Part shown: positions 37,050 through 44,790 of the stretch, piece by piece
Layout: each line of letters starts with the position of its first letter
How positions within the stretch are numbered: position 1 is the stretch's first letter
DNA from: Marinobacter sp. ATCH36
GTDB taxonomy: Bacteria > Pseudomonadota > Gammaproteobacteria > Pseudomonadales > Oleiphilaceae
NCBI RefSeq assembly: GCF_023555055.1
Contig: NZ_JAMJPL010000001.1
Location: 868,001 to 932,000, forward strand
Direction of reading: 5' to 3'
DNA: 64,000 nt
Made by a program: the position numbers and the translations under genes
The notes under the pieces: model-generated
What the model was told of the DNA's origin: nothing
The model's database searches: none
Seen by the model: only the letters and a program-made list of their open reading frames with translations

Positions 37050-39667
37050 CCGATGCCGCGGGTATTCTCCTGGCGTTCCCGGTCGTCCAGCCACACAATC
37101 ATCTCGTCAAATGGCAGGGGCGGGCTCAGGAAATAGCCCTGAATCATGTCGCAGCCCATCTGTTCCAGCATCTCCAGTGTTTCCTGTTTCTCAACACCTT
37201 CAGCAACCACGCTGTAACCAAGGCTGTGGCACATGTCGATGGTGGTTTTGACGATTACTCGGTCACCGGCTTCAGTGGGCAGATCGGTCACCAGCGAGCG
37301 GTCAATCTTGATTTCGCTGGCGGGCAACTGCTTGATGTACGAGAGCGATGAGTAACCGGAGCCGAAATCGTCAATAGATAGCGGAATACCCGTGGCGTGC
37401 AATGAATTGAGTGCTGCCAGGGAGTTAACTGGGTCCTGCATCATTGAGGTTTCGGTAACTTCCAGGGTGATGGCTCCGTGATGGGAGTGGTGACTGCTCA
37501 TCAACCTTTGTACGAATACAGGGAAGTCACGCTCTCTGAGGTTATTAGGCGAAATATTGACCGACAGGTCGAGGCGGTGGCCTTTTTCAAGCAATCGGTT
37601 TCTCATGGTCAGTGACTGCTCCAGCACCCAGCGGGTCAGCGGTTTGATCAGTCCGGTTTGTTCTGCGAGGGCAATGATCTCATCGGCAGCGACGGCTTTT
37701 TTATGGTCAGGCCAGCGTATCAGTGCCTCAAGCCCCACCACTTCCCTGGTTTTCAGTGACATCTTCGGCTGCAGGTAAAGAGTAAGCGCGTTGCTTTGCA
37801 GGGCGTATCTCAGTTCCGAGACGAGAGTCAGACGGTCCGCGCTGTAGGAATCCCGCGAGGGCTGGTAAAAAGCCAGCCCCCGGTCTCGGGCATCTTTTGA
37901 ACCCTGGGCAATGTACGCCCTGCGGATCAACGTGTTGGCATCCGTGGCATGGTCCGGACAGATGGCCGTACCTGTGCGGGGGTCCAGAGGCAGTTGCATA
38001 CCCAGATAATCCACGGGCTCACAGAGTGCCTCGATAGCATTGACAACGGCGCGCGGCACCTGCGACAGGGTGTCGGTTTCTACCACAAAGCCAAAGGTGG
38101 ACGACTCCAGAGAGGCCAGATAAAACGATTGTTGCTCTGTGGTCTCAACCGGACAGATTCCGGGCAGATCTCCGATGATACTGTTAAAGCGTCGGGCGGC
38201 CAGCTCGATCAGCCGGTCGGTATTGCGATGTCCCAGGGTTTTGGTAATGGACGACAGGTTGGTGAGATGAATAACCGATATGGAAAACCGCTTTGTGGGT
38301 TCCCGGGTGATCAGTTCGTTGATCATCATTTCCAGGCAGGTGCGATTGGGTAAACCGGTCAGAGGGTTATGCAATGCCTGATTGATCAGTCTCAACTCTG
38401 CTGAACGCCTTGCCGCCATGGCGGCGATTTCCGCTTCCCGTGCCCGAACCTTGTCTTCCCGCTCCTGATAAAGCCTGGCAGCCAGGGCTATGGTCAGCAG
38501 AATGGCTTCCAGAGCCGAGCCAATTTCCATCCCGTAAACCGTCACAAAGTTGGTGGGGATCAGCCCGTACTTGTTGGCTGCGGTTACTGCGCTGCCGAGG
38601 GTCAGCAACCCCCAGGCGATGGTGTAATAGCTGGCCTGGGGGTTTCCCCTGACCCATTGCAATGGGCCGATCACCGTCAGCAAAAGACAACTGGGAATGG
38701 CCAGGGCGACGGTAAGCCGGCTGGCAATGCTGTAATCAGTAATAAACGTAATGATGGCAACCGCCAGATTGACCAGTACGGTGTACCAGACCAGCCTGTC
38801 CATCCTCGGGCTGGTGGCCCTGAGGTTGAGGAAAGCGCGGGAGAACAGCAGGGTAAATATCAGCGCACCCGGCACGGTCAGCATCATCGCCTGGTTGTGC
38901 AGCCAGGGTAATTCCGGCCAGAGCAACTGATAGGTACTACCGTTCAGGCCGCCGATCAGCAACAAATACCCCAGGGTCGACAGCACATACAGCAAATACA
39001 TGCGCTCTCGCAGGGCCAGAAAGATGAACAGGTTGAAGAAAATCACCATGATCATGATGCCGTAGTAAATCGCGTGCATCTGATCTTCTATCGAAGCAGC
39101 CTCAAAAAAAGCAGCCGGATTCCAGAACCGGACAGGTATCTGCATCGCTCCCTGGCTTTGCACCTTGAGTAGTATCTGATAGTCACTGTTTGGGCTGACG
39201 TCGAAGGCAAACAGAAAGTTGCGGTGTTTTATCGGGCGATTATCGAACGGGAGGTGATCACCGGTCAGAACGCGCTGACGGAGAACGCCGTTTTCGAGAA
39301 GGTAGAAAGAAATTTCGTCAAGATGCGGATATCGTACTTCCAGCAGTTGCCGGTTGCCGGGTAGTGTCGACATGGCCGGTACAGGAATACGGAGCCACAC
39401 GGTATCCCGGATGTAGCCGAAGTTCGGACTTTCGCCTTCCAGTGACTGCCAGCCATCGGAAGCAAGTGCTTCCCTGAGATCCAACTCTTCGGAAGGAGCC
39501 ACCCGGATGTAGTCTATATCCGGCTCTGCAAACCCGGATTCCGAGGGGCTTGCCTGGGTTCCGAAAGCCATCATGATCAATACGCCCGCAAGGGCGAAAA
39601 ACTGAGCAAGTTGGCGCACGTAATACCAATCTTTTGCGGTTGTTCGTGTCAGTATGGCTTCAACCAC
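37046..39667 (-). CDS. 7TM-DISM receptor with degenerate GGDEF and intact EAL domain
   Basis: This 873-residue protein has a signal sequence, a periplasmic 7TMR-DISMED2 domain (about 45-190), a seven-helix 7TMR-DISM domain (200-400), a coiled segment, a GGDEF domain (435-600) and an EAL domain (610-865). The GGDEF active site is replaced by a stretch around SSTFGFVV, so cyclase activity is unlikely. EAL is complete: EALIRW, NISPNNL, EVTETSMM, DDFGSGYSSLSYIK and the late QGYFLSPP. It is therefore probably a c-di-GMP phosphodiesterase controlled by an extracellular ligand. The GTG start at 39667 is uncertain. Confidence 0.87.
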   Translation of the reverse strand: MVEAILTRTTAKDWYYVRQLAQFFALAGVLIMMAFGTQASPSESGFAEPDIDYIRVAPSEELDLREALASDGWQSLEGESPNFGYIRDTVWLRIPVPAMSTLPGNRQLLEVRYPHLDEISFYLLENGVLRQRVLTGDHLPFDNRPIKHRNFLFAFDVSPNSDYQILLKVQSQGAMQIPVRFWNPAAFFEAASIEDQMHAIYYGIMIMVIFFNLFIFLALRERMYLLYVLSTLGYLLLIGGLNGSTYQLLWPELPWLHNQAMMLTVPGALIFTLLFSRAFLNLRATSPRMDRLVWYTVLVNLAVAIITFITDYSIASRLTVALAIPSCLLLTVIGPLQWVRGNPQASYYTIAWGLLTLGSAVTAANKYGLIPTNFVTVYGMEIGSALEAILLTIALAARLYQEREDKVRAREAEIAAMAARRSAELRLINQALHNPLTGLPNRTCLEMMINELITREPTKRFSISVIHLTNLSSITKTLGHRNTDRLIELAARRFNSIIGDLPGICPVETTEQQSFYLASLESSTFGFVVETDTLSQVPRAVVNAIEALCEPVDYLGMQLPLDPRTGTAICPDHATDANTLIRRAYIAQGSKDARDRGLAFYQPSRDSYSADRLTLVSELRYALQSNALTLYLQPKMSLKTREVVGLEALIRWPDHKKAVAADEIIALAEQTGLIKPLTRWVLEQSLTMRNRLLEKGHRLDLSVNISPNNLRERDFPVFVQRLMSSHHSHHGAITLEVTETSMMQDPVNSLAALNSLHATGIPLSIDDFGSGYSSLSYIKQLPASEIKIDRSLVTDLPTEAGDRVIVKTTIDMCHSLGYSVVAEGVEKQETLEMLEQMGCDMIQGYFLSPPLPFDEMIVWLDDRERQENTRGIG

Positions 39668-39719
39668 TCAGGTGCTCAAGGGCGAAATGACGGGTTTGCA
39701 CCGTGCCGGAACACGGGTT

Positions 39720-40166
39720 TTACAGGCTTTCCACCCACTGGCGTGCCCAGGGTTCGGCTTCTACTTCCGGTTCGGTGGTTTCCAGGGCGTCAATTTGAAG
39801 CGTGTCACCGACCTTCCGCGCCGAGGTTTCATGGAAGGCTTCTTCCATCAGCTCACCGGCACCACAGAACGTATCCCCGTATGAGCTGTCACCCAGAACG
39901 ATCACTCCGAAAGGGCGTCCCGGTTGCTGGGGTAGTTCTTCGCGAAGCCTCAGGTAGAAGGGCAGCAGATTGGGTGGTACTTCTCCCTGTCCGGTGGTGG
40001 ACGTGCAGATCAGTACCGGGTCACTGTTGCCGGAGATGTCTTCCAGTTCCGGATTTTCCAGAACGATGACCTGGTGACCTTCCTGCTCCAGGTTTTTCTT
40101 CAGTGCGCGCGCTGTCAGCAGTGCGCCACCGTAGACGCTGCCAACCAGAATCCGGATTGATGCCAT
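39720..40166 (-). CDS. flavodoxin (MioC-like)
   Basis: The 148-residue protein has the FMN phosphate loop GSVYGGALLTA, TSTTGQGEVPPN and VLGDSSYGDTFCGAG, the three flavodoxin-like FMN contacts. Length fits MioC-type short-chain flavodoxins. ATG at 40166 directly precedes the fold; the longer frame is not supported. It is divergent from the phosphate transporter. Confidence 0.9.
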   Translation of the reverse strand: MASIRILVGSVYGGALLTARALKKNLEQEGHQVIVLENPELEDISGNSDPVLICTSTTGQGEVPPNLLPFYLRLREELPQQPGRPFGVIVLGDSSYGDTFCGAGELMEEAFHETSARKVGDTLQIDALETTEPEVEAEPWARQWVESL

Positions 40167-40341
40167 AACTCGTCCTGCCTGGTGAAATGCGGGACGATCA
40201 TAGCGATTGCGCGCCCTGGCCTCAAGCAATCGCGATTATGACGGTTTTGTTTCATTTTGATGACAAAAAAATTATAGTTGCCGCCGTGAACAGGCTGAAT
40301 AGTCGCTCCTCATATTCCTCTATTGCGAGACCTGATGTGTT

Positions 40342-41901
40342 ATGGCCGGCAAAAACGGATTCCTTGACACCCTCCTGACCAGTCCAGCTACCGAGCGTTA
40401 CCGCGTTGGCATCAGCTTCCTGTTTCTGTTTATTGTTTTCCTGGTGGTAGGTCAGATCAGCAGTGGTATGCCTAACAGCATGCTGTTGATGGCGGCAGCG
40501 GTTATTGGCGGTTACATGGCCATTAACATCGGTGCCAATGATGTCGCCAATAACGTTGGCCCCGCGGTTGGTTCCGGAGCACTGTCTCTGGGAGGCGCCG
40601 TTGTTATCGCCGCCATATTCGAGGCGGGAGGCGCCATTATCGCCGGTGGCGATGTGGTTTCTACCATCAAGGGTGGCATTATTGCTGCCGATCGGCTGGA
40701 AGATGTCAACGCTTTTGTATGGCTGATGACGGCGGCATTGCTGGCGGGTGCCTTATGGCTGAACCTTGCCACCTGGATGGGCGCGCCGGTATCCACCACT
40801 CACTCCATCGTTGGCGGTGTTCTGGGTGCGGGGATTGCCGCTGGTGGTTGGGGCATCGCTGACTGGGCGGTGATGGGCAAGATTGTCGCAAGCTGGGTGA
40901 TCTCTCCGGTAATGGGGGGCGTGCTGGCGGCTCTGTTCCTGTTTGTGATCAAGAAAACCGTGCTGTATCGGGAAAATATGGTGTCCGCTGCCCGGACGTT
41001 CGTTCCCTGGCTTGTCGCTATCATGGCCTGGGCGTTCGGCACCTACCTGATGATCAAGGGTGTGAAGAAGGTGGTTGAGGTTGACTTCGTGGGTGCCTCG
41101 CTCGTTGGCCTGGGCATTGCCGTGGTGGTCTTTTTCCTGATGCGGGCCCTGGTGAGCCGCCGCGCGGCAATGATGGAGAACAGTTCTACCGCCGTCAGTG
41201 ACCTTTTTACCTGGCCAATGATCTTTGGTGCCGCCCTGCTCAGTTTTGCCCACGGGGCGAATGACGTGGCCAATGCTATAGGCCCGCTGGCCGCCATCAA
41301 CGACGCCTTGTCGGCAGAAGCGGTGGTTACCGCTGCAACGATCCCTCTGTGGGTGATGCTGGTGGGTGCCGTAGGGCTTGCGGTCGGCCTGATGTTGTTT
41401 GGCCCAAGGTTGATAAAGACGGTTGGCAGTGAAATTACCGAACTGGATAAAACCCGTGCCTTCTGTATTGCACTGTCGGCGGCCCTGACGGTAATTATCG
41501 CCTCGCAACTGGGGCTACCGGTCAGCTCCACTCATATTGCCGTGGGTGGCGTATTTGGCGTGGGTTTTCTGAGGGAATATCTGAAGTCCAATTATGCGAC
41601 CCAACTCCATAACATCATGGACAGCCATGAAGACGTGGAACGCGAGCGCCTGCGTCCGTTTCTGGAAGATTTCCGCAATGCCTCCGTCGAGGAAATGGAA
41701 AACCTGCTCAAACAGGCCAAGCAAAAGAAGCAGGTGCCTCTTTCCAAGAAGGAGCGCAAGCGCCTGAAAAAGATCTACCGCGAGGAGATGGTCAAGCGCT
41801 CCCACCTGACCCGTATCGTTGCCGCCTGGATTATCACTGTGCCTGCGTCGGCCTGTATGGCGGCTATCCTGTTCTTCACACTGCGGGGCCTGTTGCTGTA
41901 A
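40342..41901 (+). CDS. inorganic phosphate transporter (PiT family)
   Basis: The 519-residue membrane protein has two copies of the PiT signature, NIGANDVANNVGPAVGSGAL and FAHGANDVANAIGPLAA, plus PVSTTHSIVGG and PVSSTHIAVGG. Between the last membrane segments is a charged cytosolic insert of about 80 residues rich in lysine and glutamate. PiT proteins move metal-phosphate with protons or sodium. No phoU-like partner is adjacent. No clear Pho box was seen upstream. Confidence 0.92.
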   Translation: MAGKNGFLDTLLTSPATERYRVGISFLFLFIVFLVVGQISSGMPNSMLLMAAAVIGGYMAINIGANDVANNVGPAVGSGALSLGGAVVIAAIFEAGGAIIAGGDVVSTIKGGIIAADRLEDVNAFVWLMTAALLAGALWLNLATWMGAPVSTTHSIVGGVLGAGIAAGGWGIADWAVMGKIVASWVISPVMGGVLAALFLFVIKKTVLYRENMVSAARTFVPWLVAIMAWAFGTYLMIKGVKKVVEVDFVGASLVGLGIAVVVFFLMRALVSRRAAMMENSSTAVSDLFTWPMIFGAALLSFAHGANDVANAIGPLAAINDALSAEAVVTAATIPLWVMLVGAVGLAVGLMLFGPRLIKTVGSEITELDKTRAFCIALSAALTVIIASQLGLPVSSTHIAVGGVFGVGFLREYLKSNYATQLHNIMDSHEDVERERLRPFLEDFRNASVEEMENLLKQAKQKKQVPLSKKERKRLKKIYREEMVKRSHLTRIVAAWIITVPASACMAAILFFTLRGLLL

Positions 41902-42005
41902 AGAATCACCGGTGCTGGTTGTCAGCTGCCTGTTTGGCCCATACTATTCCTGAAACGGGAGGTGTTTGCCTCCGCAAAATTGCCACACTGTCCGGGGATT
42001 GATTC

Positions 42006-42272
42006 ATGAGTTCAGCAGAGGAAAGCCGTCAGGCAAAGGTTATTGACGAGCTCAGGGTGTTTATCAAGAAGGTTCTCAGTGATCCCACCATTGCGGTGAA
42101 ATCGGTGGAAATTGCCCGCAAATACCGCAACGAGCCCAACGCCAATGAGCTGATTGCCCGGGAAATAAGTGCCAATACGACGATCCGCATTCCAGAGAAC
42201 TGGAGCCGCGCAGATCACATGTTTCTCGATATTCTGGACGAAGTTCTTGATGACGAGGAAGCGCTGTATTAG
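42006..42272 (+). CDS. conserved small protein of unknown function
   Basis: The 88-residue soluble acidic protein is predicted to be mostly helical, with LRVFIKKVLSDPTIAVKSVE and a C-terminal FLDILDEVLDDEEALY. I do not recognise a domain. Codon use is normal, and a start with fair spacing lies about 100 bases after the phosphate transporter. It is followed by the first long inverted repeat on the same strand. Confidence 0.7.
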   Translation: MSSAEESRQAKVIDELRVFIKKVLSDPTIAVKSVEIARKYRNEPNANELIAREISANTTIRIPENWSRADHMFLDILDEVLDDEEALY

Positions 42273-42313
42273 GCCTGAAGACTGATTACACCCTGGCTGT
42301 AGGTTTGCACTGA

Positions 42314-42424
42314 GCGAGGAGCGGGGAACACACTTCCAAAACCGTGCGGAGCCATGGATGGCGGAGCCGAGCGTACATGGACGTATTTACAGCGTGTTTT
42401 GGAAGTGTGTTCCCCGCTCCTCGC
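42314..42424 (+). repeat. long inverted-repeat element 1 with two A-N-GGA hairpin loops
   Basis: Arms 42314-42342 and 42396-42424 are 29-base perfect inverted repeats. The 53-base centre holds two small hairpins: GCCA-TGGA-TGGC and TAC-ATGGAC-GTA. Both display A-N-GGA in the loop, the CsrA/RsmA recognition motif. GTGCGGAGCCATGGATGGCG and the bases up to GGAGCC are identical in element 2 on the opposite strand, but the outer arms are different. In this orientation it would be transcribed from the upstream 88-residue gene. It sits between convergent genes and could also act as terminator. Confidence 0.85.
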
Positions 42425-42447
42425 GGTATCTGACAGGTTGCTGATCC

Positions 42448-44124
42448 TCAGGCCTGCCGAGCCCCAGGTTGGTGCTGCTTCAATACAGCGTCGGCCATCT
42501 GATCCAGGATGGCGATTTCGTCCGCAATGCCCTCATCTGAAGACAATTCCCGCTGTTCTTTCAATATATCCGCCAGGATTTCCTTTGTGGTCAACGGATT
42601 GGCCAGTACCACCCGGAATACGATACAGGGGAAGTGGAAGTAACGTGCAGGCTCCAGCCGTGTCCGGGAAACGAATGCCTTGCCCCGCTCACGCTGGGTT
42701 TTCTGCAGGAACTTGGTGATGCGGTTCAGGGAGGTGTTCAGTCGCTCGACTTGCAGAGGGTCAGCAATGGAGAGCGCCTGCTGTACCTTTTCCGGGCAAT
42801 AGCGATAGGTCAGGATGTTGAGCTCGGGCTCGGTGATGAGTTCGAAGTCCGGCTCTGCGTTGATCATTTCCGCAAATGTTCTGGCCTTGTCGATGCCCTG
42901 GTCGATGAGGATTTCGTACCCTTCCCGCGCCAGGATTCTCAGCCCTGACTGGATCAGCATGGACATGCCCGGCCGGGAGCCTTCCAGGGTGGTGCTGCCC
43001 AGGTCTCGTGAGCCCTTGCGGATGATGTACTGGGCATGGTGCTCTACCACGCTTGCCAGGCCCGGGTCGCGGAATACGACCAGGCCCGCGCCCATGGGCA
43101 CATAGAGCTGTTTATGGGCATCAAAAGTCACCGAGTCTGCCTTTTCGATGCCCCTCATCAGGTGACGATGGGTGCGGGAGAACAGGGTTGGCCCGCCCCA
43201 GGCCGCGTCCACGTGGAAGTGGGCGCCGAATTCCCTGGCGATGTCGGCCATGGCATCCAGCGGGTCGACGTTGCCGGTTTCAGTAGTGCCGGCAATGCCA
43301 CAAATGGCCATGACCCGGATTTTCTGGCGGTGTAGCTCCAGGCATTTTTCACGCAGGGCGTCGGTGTTGATGCGATTGTCGTCATCGGTGTCGACGGGTA
43401 TCAGGAATTCCCGGCCCAGGCCCAGTACATCGGCGGCTTTGCGCAGGGAGTAGTGGCCGCGTCGTGAAACCAGTATGGCGGCGCCCTCGCAGCCGTAGTA
43501 GCGCAGTGCCCGGAACAGGCCTTCCTGGTGGATGCCGCGGAAGCTGCCCTCAGCGGGGAAGGCGTTGTTGCGGGCCACCCAGAGCGCGGTCAGGTTGGCA
43601 ACAGTGCCGCCGGAACACATTGCCCCGAGCGCATAGCTCGGATCGTGCATCCACTTGCGGTAGAAGGCGCCGTCCTGTTCGTAAACCAGACGGTGAATCA
43701 TGCCCAGTACCTGTCGCTCCATGGGGGTGAAGGCCTTGGAGGTTTCGGTTTTTACCAGGTTCTGGTTGAGGGCAATCATGATCTTGGACAGCGGCAGCAT
43801 GAAGTAGGGCAGTGCCGATGTCATGTGGCCGATAAAGCTGGGAGACGCCGTGTGTACGGAGTTGGCGACCAGTTTGTCGAGCAGGAACTGGGCCTGTTCG
43901 GAGACAAAAATGGGCTTTTCGGGAATGGTGTAGTCCGAGAAATCTTTCTCGACGTCGGAAAGGTCCCGTTCGACCGCAACGATGTGTTCCTGCAGGAATC
44001 CGGCAAGATTACGGGATATGTTCTGGTCAATCCGGCTCAGGGTGGATTCAGGTGCCTCGGGCACGGTGAACACACGATACATGGCCTCTACTGAGGCCTG
44101 GGCGGATTTTTTCTTTCCGGTCAT
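42448..44124 (-). CDS. panP: PLP-dependent aspartate 1-decarboxylase (PanP type)
   Basis: The 558-residue group II PLP decarboxylase matches the Vibrio/Shewanella PanP family in its N-terminal SVEAMYRVFTVPEAPESTLS and PSFIGHMTSALPYFM. The cofactor aspartate is in HVDAAWGGP and the Schiff-base lysine in FDAHKQLYVPMG. It should make beta-alanine from aspartate for coenzyme A, replacing the pyruvoyl enzyme PanD. Glutamate or tyrosine decarboxylation is less likely. GTG at 44133 is possible, but ATG at 44124 is more usual; no strong ribosome site is seen for either. Confidence 0.82.
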   Translation of the reverse strand: MTGKKKSAQASVEAMYRVFTVPEAPESTLSRIDQNISRNLAGFLQEHIVAVERDLSDVEKDFSDYTIPEKPIFVSEQAQFLLDKLVANSVHTASPSFIGHMTSALPYFMLPLSKIMIALNQNLVKTETSKAFTPMERQVLGMIHRLVYEQDGAFYRKWMHDPSYALGAMCSGGTVANLTALWVARNNAFPAEGSFRGIHQEGLFRALRYYGCEGAAILVSRRGHYSLRKAADVLGLGREFLIPVDTDDDNRINTDALREKCLELHRQKIRVMAICGIAGTTETGNVDPLDAMADIAREFGAHFHVDAAWGGPTLFSRTHRHLMRGIEKADSVTFDAHKQLYVPMGAGLVVFRDPGLASVVEHHAQYIIRKGSRDLGSTTLEGSRPGMSMLIQSGLRILAREGYEILIDQGIDKARTFAEMINAEPDFELITEPELNILTYRYCPEKVQQALSIADPLQVERLNTSLNRITKFLQKTQRERGKAFVSRTRLEPARYFHFPCIVFRVVLANPLTTKEILADILKEQRELSSDEGIADEIAILDQMADAVLKQHQPGARQA

Positions 44125-44250
44125 AGGTGCCACACGCTATCAGTGGTCATTCGCAAAGCCTGTCCCGGGCGTTCCGTTCTCCCTGAGGGGGCGTAGTATA
44201 CGGTGTCGTGAAACCATACGCTACAGCATGGCGCCTGCCCTGCGGGAGGG

Positions 44251-44592
44251 TCAAAGTATTTCCCGGTGTACGTCCAGTATGGCAGCGTCTATGCGTTCCT
44301 GTATGGCTTTTTCGATTTGGTCCAGCCGCTGTGAGATTTGCTGGGACGAACTGCCGAGGGCGGCAATGGTCCAGGTGGCGCAGTCGAGAGCGTCCTGGTC
44401 GGCGGTTTCGGCGACGGCCAGGTCGGGTTCTTTGCCCCAGACGGCTTTCATGGCGGTGAAGGCTTTACGTTTGGCTTTGAGGTCTTCGCAGGCGTAGAGC
44501 TGGAAGTGCAGGGTGAGTATGCCAACGTGGGGGGTGATTACTGGCTGTTGGGGGTTGCCTTGGTTCAGGAGTTTTCTCAGGGCTTCAGACAT
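44251..44592 (-). CDS. DUF503 family protein
   Basis: The 113-residue protein starts after the long inverted repeat and has the DUF503 features GILTLHFQLYACEDLKAKRK, VAETADQDALDCATWTIAAL and a terminal amphipathic helix. These small ferredoxin-like proteins are widespread and of unknown function; some members lie near ribosome assembly genes. A longer frame extends through the repeat but has no support, so I use ATG at 44592. The ribosome site is weak. Confidence 0.8.
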   Translation of the reverse strand: MSEALRKLLNQGNPQQPVITPHVGILTLHFQLYACEDLKAKRKAFTAMKAVWGKEPDLAVAETADQDALDCATWTIAALGSSSQQISQRLDQIEKAIQERIDAAILDVHREIL

Positions 44593-44615
44593 GTTTGGTT
44601 CCGGCTTTGGTGCTG

Positions 44616-44725
44616 GAACCGGTGGGGGAGGCCTTTCCAAAACACGCTCAAGCACATCCCTGTGGCGCTTGGGCTCCGCCATCCATGGCTCCGCACAGCT
44701 TTGGAAAGGCCTCCCCCACCGGTTC
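44616..44725 (-). repeat. long inverted-repeat element 2 with two A-N-GGA hairpin loops
   Basis: Arms 44616-44643 and 44698-44725 (28 bases) are inverted with one mismatch, which would be a G-U pair in RNA. Read on the minus strand the centre has GCCA-TGGA-TGGC and CACA-GGGA-TGTG; the latter contains ACAGGGATGT, the core of the CsrA selection consensus RUACARGGAUGU. The first 25 bases of the core are identical to element 1 while the outer arms differ. It lies in the leader of the DUF503 gene, 24 bases before its ATG, and downstream of the acyl-CoA dehydrogenase. Confidence 0.85.
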
Positions 44726-44790
44726 GCTGACAATTCAGGTGGAGTCCACCAGGGCGATCATTGCGATAGCCAGGCGGACATCCGTTTGGA

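Noticed and set aside
42354..42719. Small frame starting inside inverted-repeat element 1
   Set aside because: It runs through the repeat and antisense to panP; no ribosome site or conserved content.
44251..44733. Longer DUF503 start reading through element 2
   Set aside because: The extra 47 residues are translated palindrome and proline-rich noise; ATG at 44592 directly precedes the conserved domain.
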